Shown in pieces: positions 20,340-31,968 of a DNA stretch of 64,000 nt. The DNA lies in the NCBI RefSeq assembly GCF_002127325.2, contig NC_035448.2, forward strand, positions 125,772,561 to 125,836,560. The letters run 5' to 3'. The DNA comes from Helianthus annuus (lineage: Eukaryota > Streptophyta > Magnoliopsida > Asterales > Asteraceae). Under the pieces are notes generated by a model. The model was not told the DNA's origin. It did no database searches and was given only the letters and a program-made list of their open reading frames with translations. Position numbers and translations under genes: made by a program. The first letter of the stretch is position 1; the number at the start of each line of letters is the position of its first letter.

Positions 20340-21047
20340 CTAGGACTCATGATCGGTATCGGACGAGGTAAACGTGACATCGATGTTGTCTGGTAAAACG
20401 TCAGTTGTGTCGGTTTTTAGCTTTATATTGACTGCTTTTTCAAGTTGCTCCTCGTTTGGTTTCCTAGGAGAATACCCATCCCAAATCGGAGGCGGACACT
20501 TGTTATAGCTAACAGTCGGTTTCTTACCACAATCTTTCTTCTTCCTTGGCTTCTCGTCTTGAAAAGCTTCCAATCCTGCAACAGTTGGGTAAACACGATC
20601 AATGAGATAATCAGAAGTAGAATAGCTTAACAATAACCGCCTAATTCTCTCATTTTCTATTTTTTCAGTTTCCAACTCTTGCTTCCATTTGGCACTCTCT
20701 TCAATGTAGAAATTGATCGCTTTTTGTTTTGACATCAAAGTTGCATTCATCATTGTCAGTGCCTGTTCTCTTTCTGAGTTTGTCGTTTGAAGACCAGTTA
20801 CTGTTTTGTTCAAGACATCGTACGATTCTTTCACATAATTGAGGTTGAACAGTAACTGCTCCTTCTTCTTCTCGTACTCAGCTATAATGTCGTCTTTTGC
20901 TGCACATTCCTTACAAGCCTCCAAACACTTCTCACAAGGCTTGACGACTTCAACAATCTTCTCAACCTCGATTGTTTTCACAACTTCTATCATCTTTTCA
21001 GCTTCAATTACCTTTTCTGCTTCAGTCAACTTCTCTTCTTCTTTCAT
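20340..21047 (-). pseudogene. Element C Gag region, coiled-coil part
   Basis: 235 codons. The start is a repeated Glu/Lys/Val/Ile-rich segment (EKVIEAEKMIEVVKTIEVEK). A Cys-containing CEKCLEACKECAAKDD stretch follows, then a long heptad-rich helix typical of a coiled coil, and an acidic end (SSDTDHES). The function is unknown; multimerisation of the particle protein is a plausible role. It is separated by a frameshift (between 21048 and 21333) from the first-knuckle part. Upstream codons 21048-21333 are also open in part and Ser/Asp-rich. Confidence 0.6.
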
Positions 21048-21333
21048 AACTTCGGTAATCTTCTCAGCAACATTTTCAACGTTTTGAATATCACCTTCAG
21101 ACTTTGTTGTTCTATAGCCCTCAGTGTATTTATGCGATCTGCAAAATAAACATGAAAACTTTTAGGAGAAAGATGAGATTCAGCAACATTTACATGTTTT
21201 TCTTCTTCATCATCACTGTTTTTGTCAACCAGTGATTGATCAAACTCTACAGATTTTTCAGAATCAGCATCTGATACACCAGAATCAAACGGTGTTTGAT
21301 CAAAGACAACCGCGTTTTCTGAAGTAACTTCAT

Positions 21334-22599
21334 TCAGTAACTCTCATCTGAACTCTGTAAACTTTCATCTGAACCCTCTGAAACCTCCCCAGATCTGTCT
21401 GAAAGTTCATCAGTAGTTTCTGAATTTCCATCAGATGCAACAGACTTCTCATCCTCACTAGACACATTCACCCCAATCGATTTCATCCAAGTGGCAAACA
21501 TGTCTGGCTCTCGGACGATCTTGGCAATGAAAGCTTTAAATTCTCCCTTCTCATCTACAAACATATCCCAACTAAAACCTTCTGGTAGTTTCTCATCATC
21601 TTGATCAATAATGCATGTTGCTTTGTCTTCAGATGATATGTAATCACTCCAGCTGAAATCTACCAAACATGCTCTCTTGGGATCTTCAATCTTCCTCCCA
21701 TGAGCCGTCTGTGGTTCTTGAGATTGACCAACTTGTTGATAGATAGCTTTGCGGTAGTAATCATCTTTCCCGAATGGATTCTGTGCACCACTAGCTTCTC
21801 TTCCTTTGCATTCCCGTTTGAAATGGCCTTTCTCCCTGCACCGAAAACAAGTAACTTTAGATTTATCAAAACCTAAAGTAGATACATGAGCATCAAGAAA
21901 GTCATTTCTCCCAGTGATGGTTTTGAACTTCTCAGCACGTCGAAGAACACTTGCAAGACACCATTTGATATCCATGAGTTCCATTTCTTCGGCGTCTATT
22001 TGATCGTAATCCTCTTTGGTGAGCATAGGATTTCCGATCCGACCAGCAACCAGACCTTCATAGGATAACAGAACAGAACCCAGAAGTGCCATATGGTCTT
22101 TTGCAGTGTCTTCAGAGAAGCTTTGACCTTCTGGAAGGTTGAGGGCTATATTGCATTGAATCACATATCCATTTCCTGTTTTTGTACTCTGAGACTGAAA
22201 ACTTGTATTTGTCTCTTTAGGATTTACACTCGGAAATGATGAAAGCCCGCTGCTACTAATGTTTGAACCCTGATCAGCTTTGTCAGATGAATCACCAGCA
22301 CTGAATGCTGTCTGAATTTTTGGACTTCTTTCAGATTCTGAAACTGGAGTGCTACCTTTGTAGTGCATCTTCACATCTTGTTGACCACTCGGACTATTCA
22401 TCCTGATGATCTTTTGCTGTTCCAGATTCTGAGCCTCTAATTTTTCGATAAACTGTCCAATTGTCAGTCCGTCATAAACACCCGTGTTTTTCAATATCAT
22501 CAAATACGTTCCCCACTCCTTCTGAGGTAACGCATCAGCCAACTTATCCACATACTCTTCACGAATTTTATCAACACCAATCATTGTCAATGATCGCAC
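21334..22599 (-). pseudogene. gag: Element C Gag, middle part with first zinc knuckle
   Basis: 421 codons. The first 80 complete the copia-type Gag domain (DKLADALPQKEW, TIGQFIEKLEAQNLEQQ). A Ser/Thr/Gln-rich linker follows, then a CCHC knuckle CFRCREKGHFKREC near residue 250, then an acidic C-terminal part rich in Ser, Asp and Glu. It is separated from the first 170 codons by a one-base frameshift at about 22600. The composition and the knuckle motif identify it as retroelement Gag, not a host zinc-knuckle protein. Confidence 0.8.
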
Positions 22600-23111
22600 T
22601 AGTGACAGTATCTCTCAATCAGCTTCTTAGTATCCTCTCCTGGTAAGCTGCTAAAAAGATCAAACTCTTTCTTAAGCAATGCCTTTTTGCTTTTAATCAT
22701 ACTCTCACTTCCCTCGAATTTGACTTTAAGAGCATCCCATATCGACTTAGCAGTTTTGTCGTTTTCTAATAGAGTGAATATATCTTCCTTAATCGCTTGT
22801 TGCAATAATCTGATCATCATTTTCTCCGCTCTGTACATTGCTCGTTCTTGATCTGTGAATTTGGATATCTGTTTGATAACATTCACCTCCGTTCTCGGTA
22901 AAACATACTTTTTCAAGATGCATTCCCACGATCTAAGATGATTTGCTTGAACCCAGTTTTCAAATCTATCCTTCCACCCGTAGTATTCTTCGATACTCAT
23001 CAATTTCGGGGGTTTTTGAGTGGTTCCCGTCTCATTTTCTAAATTCATAGCTTGAGCAATCGCAGCTGGACTTGACGGTGTTGCAAATGCGTTGTAGAAC
23101 TCGGTACTCAT
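22599..23111 (-). pseudogene. gag: Element C Gag, N-terminal part (UBN2/copia-type)
   Basis: 170 codons from ATG 23111, the first good start after the leader. It contains the typical copia Gag features: a W-containing entry (IEEYYGWKDRFENWV), a helix with TAKSIWDALKVKFEGSE and a KKEFDLFSSLPGED segment. In Ty1/copia elements this domain builds the particle. It ends through a one-base frameshift shortly after LIERYCH and continues in the next piece. The leader between the primer site and this ATG is about 500 nt and packed with CAAACG motifs. Confidence 0.82.
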
Positions 23112-23119
23112 GTTTCACA

Positions 23120-23445
23120 CAATAAACAGTTTTCAAACGGACAACACAGTTCAAATGGTAGTTGATTCAAATGGAAGTGTAAACTCAAACGAAAGTATTC
23201 TCTTTCAAACGACCGGAAGTAACTTTCAAACGACTGGATTACTTTCAAACGACTGGATCACTTTCCAAACGAACGGTTCAAACGGTGGACTTTCAAACGA
23301 TCAGAAGCTGGTTTCAAACGATAGGACAACAATTTCAAACGATAGGAACTGTTTTTAAGCGATCAGTTCAAACGATAGGACGATCTTCAAACGGAAGGTT
23401 CATGACGTCATCATTTTGTCGAATGATTTCAAACGGACAGTCAAT
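23120..23445 (-). repeat. CAAACG motif array in the element C leader
   Basis: About sixteen copies of TTTCAAACG(A/G) or close variants on the plus strand (TCGTTTGAAA on the element strand), 10-25 bp apart, between the 5' LTR/primer site and gag. The same motif is also scattered in both LTRs (16830-16925, 23875-23975). Confidence 0.85.
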
Positions 23446-23619
23446 TTTTATCAATTTTACTTCGATTTTCAGTCTGAAATTTTCAAGGCTTTGTCAGTTA
23501 TCAATTCCGAACCCAGTGTGAAGTTTTGAGCTGATTTTGACCGTGAAAAGTATCGGCTTTGAATAGAAGGTGTAGAAAAACAGATTTCCAAGCTGAATAT
23601 GGCAAGAACTCCTCGTCCT

Positions 23620-23633
23620 GAGCTCTGATACCA
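23620..23633 (-). other. Primer-binding site of element C (tRNA-iMet)
   Basis: On the minus strand TGGTATCAGAGCTC, 2 nt from the 5' LTR. It fixes the minus orientation of C. Confidence 0.92.
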
Positions 23634-23635
23634 AT

Positions 23636-24065
23636 TGTAGGATCGGTTTCGCGACCTGAATGAGTCGTTCGGAAGAGCTCTCGTACGTTTTAGAGGCGGA
23701 ATACTAAGAAACGCATTTTAAAACAGCTTGAATACACTTTAAACCTCTTTTCTATTGATATAACAGTGATTACAGTACAAAGAAATACCGGCAGCACCTC
23801 GATATCAGTTTTCCGAAACATTACATATGACTACCGTTTGACAGGTATTTATACTAGAGACCTGACCGTTTGAACAGACTCAAACGGCCAGCCTTCAAAC
23901 GATAAGCTTCTCAAACGGAACCCTCTCAAACGGACACGTCTTCTTCAATCGGAACCCTTCACTTTCAAACAACCAGCTATCATTTTCTTGATTTCTTGCT
24001 TGATCAGATCTGTAACGAACTCGAGACTCGACATAAGACGAAGACGACAGATGACTGCACCAACA
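23636..24065 (-). repeat. Element C 5' LTR (right on the plus strand)
   Basis: 430 bp, TGTAGGATCGG...CACCAACA on the plus strand. The core promoter candidate is TATTTATA (23846-23853, read as TATAAATA on the element strand), flanked by CAGGT/ACCTG. Confidence 0.92.
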
Positions 24066-24070
24066 GAATC

Positions 24071-25966
24071 TTTTCAAACTCTTAAGACCCTTTTGTGCAA
24101 CTCTCCTGTTCTTACTCTCCCTAATGGGAATGATGACTTCGTGGTATATTACGATGCCTCGAACCGTGGCTTGGGCTGTGTGCTCATGTAGCGGGACAAG
24201 GTTATTGCTTATGCCTCCCGTCAACTCAAGATACATGAGAAAAACTATACTACTCACGATCTGGAGCTTGGTGCAGTTGTATTTGCATTAAAGATTTGGC
24301 GACACTACCTGTATGGAACTAAGTAGTGGTTTTCACTGACCATAAGAGCCTTCAACATATCTTTAACCAGAAAGAACTGAACATGTGACAGAGACGTTGG
24401 GTGAAATTGCTTAACGACTACGACTGCGAAATCCGCTATCATCCTGGCAAGGCGAATGTCGTGGCCGACGCTCTTAGTCGCAAGGCTCATGTTAATACTA
24501 TTCGTTGTTATCATACCTCTAGTAATCTTCATACTTGTATTCGGGAAGCTCAATATTCGTCAGCAAATGAAGGAAGTCTAAAAGTGGAAATCCAAGGCGC
24601 TAAAATCGATCAACTTGAAACAAAGTCGGATGGACTTCAATACTACCTCAATCGCATCTGGGTACCGGATCGCGATAACCTTCGTGAGCTCATTATGAAT
24701 GAGGCCCACAAGTCTCGATACTCTATTCATCTTGGTGCCGATAAGATGTACCATGACTTGCGTACGACCTATTGGTGGCCTGGCATGAAGAAGGATATCG
24801 CTACCTATGTCTTGAAGTGCCTCACTTGTTTGAAAGTGAAAGCCGAACATCAATGCCCTTCAGGTCTTCTTGAACAACCTGAAATCCCTGTTTGGAAATG
24901 GGATAGTATCGCTATGGACTTTATAACTAAACTACCCCGTACACCCGCTGGTCACGATAGTATTTGGGTAATCGTTGACCGATTAACTAAAACAGCCCAC
25001 TTTCTTCCAATCCGTGAAGACTACAAAGTGGAGAAACTTGCTCGAATCTATACGAATGAGGTTATATGCCGTCATGGCATACCTCTCAACATAATCTCTG
25101 ACCGTGATGGCCGATTCACTTCATGTATTTTGCAAACCTTCAAGTCCGCTATGGGTTCTATTTTGAATCTTAGCACAGCCTTTCATCCTCGAACGGATAG
25201 ACAGACTGACCGCACTATACAAACCCTAGAGGATATGCTCCGCTCTTATGTCATCGACTTTGGTGGTACCTGGGATGTGCATTTACCATTGATTGAGTTC
25301 TCGTACAACAACAACTATTATTCTAGAAATCAGATGGCTCCTTTCGAAGCTTTGTATGGTCGCAAGTGCCGATCTCCTCTCAGTTGGCATGAGATTGGTG
25401 ACAAGCAACTTACTAGCTCTAAGATCATTCAAGAGACGACGGATTAGATTCTTCAGATCCGCGATAACTTGATCAAGGCTAGGAGCAGACAAAAGAGCTA
25501 TGCTGATAAAAGGCGTAAGCCTCTGGAATATGGTGTTGGAGATCGAGTATTGCTCAAGGTATCTCCCTGTAAGGGAGTGGTTCATTTTGGTAAGAAGGGA
25601 AAACTCGCCCCTCGTTATGTGGGTCCTTTCACGATACTTGAAAGGATTGGTAAGGTGGCGTACCGACTTGGCCTACCACAAGAACTTAACAGTGTACATC
25701 CGGTATTCCATGTGTGTAATCTCAGAAAGTGTTTAGCCAACAAAGAACTCCACGTCCCCGTCGAAGACTTGCAAATAAACGAAACCTTACATTTTGGGGA
25801 GAAACCAGTTGAAATCATGGACCAAGGTGTCAAGCGATTGAGGCGCAGCAAAATTCCCGTACTTAAGGTACGATGGGAAGGCAAGCGTGGCGCTGAATTC
25901 ACCTGGGAACTCAAGAGCGAAATGAAGGCCAAGTATCCGCAGCTCTTCGAGCAATCTTCCTCTTAG
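24071..25966 (+). pseudogene. pol: Truncated pol unit U1: RNase H, integrase and chromodomain
   Basis: Continuation of U1 after element C. RNase H carries the same two nonsense codons as A (TAG 24189-24191, TGA 24386-24388). Integrase (from about 24401) has [13 protein letters not shown] and ISDRDGRFTS, but at the third catalytic position the codon is GAC (25208-25210), Asp instead of Glu. A TAG at 25445-25447 interrupts the frame. The GPF/Y-like block and chromodomain-like tail (25469-25966) are then open to the TAG stop. Protease and RT were never part of this unit: the pol enters at the RT/RNaseH boundary directly from LTR L1. Confidence 0.9.
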
Positions 25967-26001
25967 ATTTCGGGGACGAAATCTCCTAAAGGATGGGAGA
26001 C
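25966..26001 (+). other. Stem-loop and polypurine tract before LTR L2
   Basis: GATTTCG-GGGA-CGAAATC (25966-25983), then an 18-nt spacer ending GGATGGGAGAC, then the LTR at 26002. Confidence 0.9.
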
Positions 26002-28140
26002 TGTAACGCCTGTGTACCTAAACTTTTAGCTATTGTCAGTTTTAGCCCTTATAATATGTGACTCTTGACACTTTTGACACTTGTGAATATTTATGCTATG
26101 AAACTATAATTCTATGAAGCTAGATTCTTGAAACTTGATTCTTAATACTAGATTCTTGATACTTAAATCTAGACACTTGATTCTTGATACTTGATGCTAT
26201 GATACTTGATTCTAGATTCTTGATACTTGAGACTTGATTCTTGATACTTGATACTTGGTGCTTGACTCTTGAGGCTCGTGAAACTTGAGACTTGGTTGAA
26301 CAAGGGACTGGAGACTTCTCACTGGCGGAAACTATGAAACTTGGAAACTTTTGCGTTAATGATATAATCTAGTTATGTGATACTATTACACAATAATACG
26401 CAACGCAATACTTAATCTGACTCGCAAAATGAACTGAGGGCAGAAACTGGAAAGGATGTGATTGACCGAATGGCAATCCGATCAGATGACCATCCGATCA
26501 GAGGGCCACTCGATCGAACCGCCATCCGATCCGTGCCATACCGCCTCATTCCCCATTATTGCACTATAAATAGGACATGTCACATCATTCTTCACTGATG
26601 CGATAGCCTCCTTCGACCAGAAGCACGCTCTCTCACTTTTCTTCCATTTCTCGGTGATTTCGGTATGTTTTACACTAGATTCCTGTACATCTTTAATCTA
26701 TACACAATCCTCTACTTGATTCTTCTTTGAAATCCCACTTTGCACCATGAAATCTCTAAGATTTGAACTCTTGTGGATGACGTCATCATGGCGGTTTGTA
26801 CCAAACAGTTGTGTGATGTCATTTTCGTCAAGATCTAGCTCAGATCTTAAGAATTTCATGTGTTTCACACTGAATCTTTACTAAATCTAGACTTTTCAGT
26901 TAAAACTCGTGTTTTCCTCCTTCTTTCTTAAACTTTTTACTAAAAACGGTGGAATCCGGACCCAAACGGGCTGTAGACTTGATGATTAGTCTGGAGTCGA
27001 CTTGGGAATGGATTATCGCCGGAGAAGATGACCGGAGTACGGATTCCGACATGAACACCGTCAAGAATAGAAACCTAATCGGACGGGGTGATTCCCATCC
27101 GATCACACAGGCGGAGCCTTGATATGTTTACCATAGTCCCAATGCGTACCATGTCGTCATCATTAAACTTGAGACTTAGAAATTTTACAAGGTTGCAAAA
27201 GGAACGAGTTCACCTCAACCGAATGGCAATCCGATTGGACTGTCGTCCGATCGAACAACTATCCAATCGAAGTGGCAATGTGACTTATAACCTTCAAACG
27301 CTTTATCTATTTTGAAGCAGAAACTTTGAACTTTGGACACTTGCACACGAAGGGTCATTCGATCGAACGGTCATCCGATCGGATGACCATCCGATCGAAA
27401 GACCTGGTTTAAACACTTGGTATTAAGGATAATCGTTTTAGAAACTTATCAAGGAACGAGTGACCATTCGATCGAATGGCCATCCGTACGGATGACCATC
27501 CTATCGGATGGCGTTCTGTCCCACTCACATATGTCATCCGACCGGATGACCATCCGACCGGATGGCCATCCGATCAGGTGACTGATCCGACACTTGCACG
27601 ATTCTTGTATGTTGTCCGACGCTTATCTATTGTACTCTAATCAGGCTAATCCTAAGAGCTCCCTTTGATCCAATAACAGTGTTACTGTTAAGCAATCACT
27701 GTGAGTATACTTGATCCCTTTTCGTTTTAAACTTTTGGGATGCAACATGTATTCTATGAAACTTGAAACTTGATACTTTTGAATCTAAACTCTATCCGCT
27801 GTGAATGTGAAACTTGTGATTCTTGATTCTTAACTCTTTATGCTATGTGAACGTTTAATCCTTGTGTGTAGTTCCGCCTTCATAATAGTAAAGCAATAGG
27901 AAGATGCACCTCCCCGTTATTCTTGGGGGTATTGTTAGGAGGATTCTAGTTTTCCTTGAGTCTTGGGAAAACACCTAAAGCATCAGGACGCTTGGGCTAT
28001 CACTTGGACTGCGAACACTAGCATGGCTGAAACTATTTTTATCGTTTACATGATTGATATGAGTTCTTTTAATCTATTACGCTATATATTCAAACTTGTA
28101 TACTCGCCAGTACGTTCTTGTACTGACTTTATTTTAATAC
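26002..28140 (+). repeat. LTR L2 of family A, lacking its 3' end
   Basis: Same start, repeats and TATA box (26565-26574) as L1. It ends at the same position (…TTTAATAC) and joins pol at 28141, an identical junction to L1/U1. The CCGATCGG palindrome clusters are better preserved here (27350-27570). Confidence 0.9.
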
Positions 28141-30106
28141 TCGCCATTCCTCTTACTTCGTTGACTCAAAAAGAGAAACCTTTTGCTTGGGGTCCCGAGC
28201 AAGAGGAATCTTTTCAAACTCTTAAGACCCTTTTGTGCAACTCTCCTGTTCTTACTCTCCCTAATGGGAATGATGACTTCGTGGTATATTTCGATGCCTC
28301 GAACCGTGGCTTGGGCTATGTGCTCATGTAGCGGGACAAGGTTATTGCTTATGCCTCCCGTCAACTCAAGATACATCAAAAAAGCTATACTACTCACGAT
28401 CTGGAGCTTGGTGCAGTTGTATTTGCATTAAAGATTTGGCGACACTACCTGTATGGAACTAAGTAGTGGTTTTCACTGACCATAAGAGCCTTCAACATAT
28501 CTTTAACCAGAAAGAACTGAACATGTGACAGAGACGTTGGGTGGAATTGCTTAACGACTACGACTGCGAAATCCGCTATCATCCTGGCAAGGCGAATGTC
28601 GTGGCCGACGCTCTTAGTCGCAAGGCTCATGTTAACAATATTCGTTGTCATCATACCTCTAGTAATCTTCATACTTGTATTCAGGAAGCTCAATATTCGT
28701 CAGCAAATGAAGGAAGTCTAAAAGTGGAAATCCAAGGCGCTAAATCGATCAACTTGAAACAAAGTCGGATGGACTTCAATACTACCTCAATCGCATCTGG
28801 GTACCGGATCGCGATATCCTTCGTGAGCTCATTATGAATGAGGCCCACAAGTCTCGATACTCTATTCATCCTGGTGCCGATAAGATGTACCACGACTTGC
28901 GTACGACCTACTGGTGGCCTGACATGAAGAAGGATATCGCTACCTATGTCTTGAAGTGCCTCACTTGTTTGAAAGTGAAAGCCGAACATCAATGCCCTTC
29001 AGGTCTTCTTGAACAACCTGAAATCCCTGTTTGGAAATGGGATAGTATTGCTAGGGACTTTATAACTAAACTACCCCGTACACCCGCTGGTCACGATAGT
29101 ATTTGTGTAATCGTTGACCGATTAACTAAAACAGCCCACTTTCTTCCGATCCGTGAAGACTACAAAGTGGAGAAACTTGCTCGAATCTATACCAATGAGG
29201 TTATATGCCGTCATGGCATACCTCTCAACATAATCTCTGACCGTGATGGCCGATTCACTTCATGTATTTGGCAAACCTTCAAGTCCGCTATGGTTTCTAT
29301 TTTGAATCTTAGCACAGCCTTTCATCCTCGAACGAATAGACAGACTGACCGCACTATACAAACCCTAGAGGATATGCTCCGCTCTTATGTCATCGACTGT
29401 GGTGGTACTTGGGATGTGCATTTACCATTGATTGAGTTCTCGTACAACAACAACTATCATTCTAGAATTCGGATGGCTCCTTTCGAAGCTTTGTATGGTC
29501 GCAAGTGCCGATCTCCTCTTAGTTGGCATGAGATTGGTGACAAGCAACTTACTGGCTCTGAGATCATTCAAGAGACGACGGATAAGATTCTTCAGATCCG
29601 CGATAACTTGGTCAAGGCTAGGAGTAGACAAAAGAGCTATGCTGATAAAAGGCGTAAGCCTCTAGAATATGGTGTTGGAGATCGAGTATTGCTCAAGGTG
29701 TCTCCCTGTAAGGGAGTGGTTCGTTTTGGTAAGAAGGGAAAACTCGCCCCTCGTTATGTGGGTCCTTTCACGATACTTGAAAGGATTGGTAAGGTGGCGT
29801 ACCGACTTGACCTACCACAAGAACTTAACAGTGTACATCCGGTATTCCACGTGTGTAATCTCAGAAAGTGTTTAGCCAACAAAGAACTCCAGGTCCCTGT
29901 TGAAGACTTGCAAGTAAACGAAACCTTACATTTTGTGGAGAAACCAGTGGAAATCATGGACCAAGGTGTCAAGTGATTGAGGCGCAGCAAAATTCCCGTA
30001 GTTAAGGTACGATGGGAAGGCAACCGTGGCGCTGAATTTACCTGGGAACTCAAGAGCGAAATGAAGGCCAAGTATCCGCAGCTCTTCGAGCAGTCTTCCT
30101 CTTAGA
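28141..30106 (+). pseudogene. pol: Truncated pol unit U2: RNase H, integrase and chromodomain
   Basis: Tandem copy of U1. It starts at the same codon after the LTR and shows the uninterrupted site where C entered U1. It shares the RNase H stops (28329-28331, 28526-28528) and the Glu-to-Asp change (29347-29349). Lesions of its own are a one-base deletion near 28744 that shifts frame, and a TGA at 29974-29976 in the chromodomain-like region. Integrase frame 28834-29976 carries HHCC, D and D motifs; the MDF motif reads RDF here. It ends before a stem-loop (30105-30122) and polypurine tract at the usual distance from L3. Confidence 0.9.
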
Positions 30107-30140
30107 TTTCGGGGACGAAATCTCCTAAAGGAGGGGAGAC
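30105..30140 (+). other. Stem-loop and polypurine tract before LTR L3
   Basis: GATTTCG-GGGA-CGAAATC at 30105-30122, then 18 nt ending GGAGGGGAGAC. L3 starts at 30141. Confidence 0.9.
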
Positions 30141-31968
30141 TGTAACGCCTGCGTCCCTAAACTTTTAGCTATTGTCAGTTTTAGCCCTTATAATATGTGA
30201 CTCTTGACACTTTTGACACTTGTGAATCTTTATGCTATGAAACTAGAATTCTATGAAGCTAGATTCTTGAAACTTGATTCTTAATACTAGATTCTTGATA
30301 CTTAACTCTAGACACTTGATTCTTGATACTTGATGCTATGATACTTGATTCTAGATTCTTGATACTTGATTCTTGAGACTTGATTCTTGATACTTGATAC
30401 TTGGTGCTTGACTCTAAAGTCTCGTGAAACTTGAGACTTCGTTGAACAAGGGACTGGAGACTTGTCATTGGTGGATACTATGAAACTTGGAAACTTTTGT
30501 ATTAATGATATAATCTAGTTATGTGATACTATTACACAATAATATGCAACGCAACACTTAATCTGACTCGCAAAATGAACTGAGGGTAGAAACTGGAAAA
30601 AATGTGATTGACCGAATGGCAATCCGATGCTATGATACTTGATTCTAGATTCTTGATACTTGATTCTTGATACTTGATACTTGGTGCTTGACTCTTGAGG
30701 CTCGTGAAACTTGAGACTTGGTTGAACAAGGGACTGGAGACTTGTCACTGGCGGAAACTATGAAACTTAGAAACTTTTGTGTTAATGATATAATCTAGTT
30801 ATGTGATACTATTTCACAATAATACGCAACGCAACACTTAATCTGACTCACAAAATGAACTGAGGGCAGAAACTAGAAAGCATGTGATTGACCGAATAGC
30901 AATCCGATCGAATGGCAATCCGATCGGATGACCATCCGATCAGAGGGCCACTCGATCGAACCGACATCCGATCCGTGCCATACCGCCTAATTCCCCATTA
31001 TTTCACTATAAATAGGACATGTCACATCATTCTTCACTGATGTGATAGCCTCCTTCGACCAGACGCACGCTCTCTCACTTTTCTTCTATTTCTCGGTGAT
31101 TTTGGTATGTTTTACACTGGATTCATGTACATCTTTAATCTATACACAATCCTCTACTTGATTCTTCTTTGAAATCACACTTTGCACCATGAAAATCTCT
31201 AAGATTTGAACTCTTGTGGATGACGTCATCATGGCGGTTTGTACCAAACAGTTGTGTGATGTCATTTCCGTCAAGATCTAGCTCAGATCTTAGGAATTTC
31301 ATGTGTTTCACCCTGAATCTTTACTAAATCTAGACTTTTCAGTTAAAACTCGTGTTTTCCTCCTTCTTTCTTAAACTTTTTACTAAAAACGGTGGAATCC
31401 GGACCCAAACGGGCTGTAGACTTGATGATTAGTCTGGAGTCGACGTGGGAATGGATTATCGCCGGAGAAGATGACCGGAGTACGGATTCTGACATGAACA
31501 CCGTCAAGAACAGAAACCTAATCGGACGGGGTGATTCCCATCCGATCAGACAGGCTGAGCCTTGATATGTTTACCATAGTCCCGATGCGTACCATGCCGT
31601 CATCATTAAACTCGAGACTTAGAAATTTTACAAGGTTGCAAAAGGAACGAGTTCACCTCAACCGAATGGCAATCCGATTGGACTGTCGTCCGATCGAACA
31701 ACCATCCAATCGAAGTGGCAATGTGACTTATAACCTTCAAATGCTTTATCTATTTTGAATCAGAAACTTTGAACTTTGGAAACTTGCACACGAAGGGTCA
31801 TTCGATCGAACGGTCATCCGATCGGATGAACATCCGATCGAAAGACCTGGTTTAAACACTTGGTATTAAGGATAATCCTTTTAGAAACTTATCATGGAAC
31901 GAGTGACCATTCGATCGAATGGCCATCCATACGGATGACCATCCTATCGGATGGCGTTCCGTCCCACT
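30141..31968 (+). repeat. LTR L3 of family A, left part, with internal 294-bp duplication
   Basis: Starts TGTAACGCCTGCGTCCC. Bases 30332-30625 are repeated at 30626-30919: the first copy has L1-type variants, the second L2-type variants. TATA box 31007-31016. It is cut at 31968 by element D and resumes at 42748. Confidence 0.88.
31964..31968 (+). other. Target-site duplication of element D (left copy)
   Basis: CCACT at 31964-31968 is repeated at 42748-42752. The undisturbed site is visible in L2 near 27521. Confidence 0.93.

Larger units (their letters stand above)
16586..24065 (-). mobile_element. Element C: Gag-only copia-type retrotransposon without polymerase
   Basis: A 7480-bp minus-strand element with 432-bp (16586-17017) and 430-bp (23636-24065) LTRs, TSD GAATC, tRNA-iMet primer site (23620-23633) and polypurine tract (17018-17027). 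Its coding region (23111 to 19143) is Gag-like throughout: a UBN2/copia-type Gag domain, two CCHC knuckles and a coiled coil. I see no protease, integrase, RT or RNase H motif on either strand inside it. The LTRs differ at about 12-13 positions plus a 2-bp indel, about 3%, so it is much older than B. It is best described as a non-autonomous element that keeps gag. Assignment to copia rests on the Gag type only. Confidence 0.85.

Noticed and set aside
24401..25966. U1 integrase as an intact gene
   Set aside because: It is nearly open, but has an internal TAG, Asp in place of the catalytic Glu, and no RT or protease upstream.
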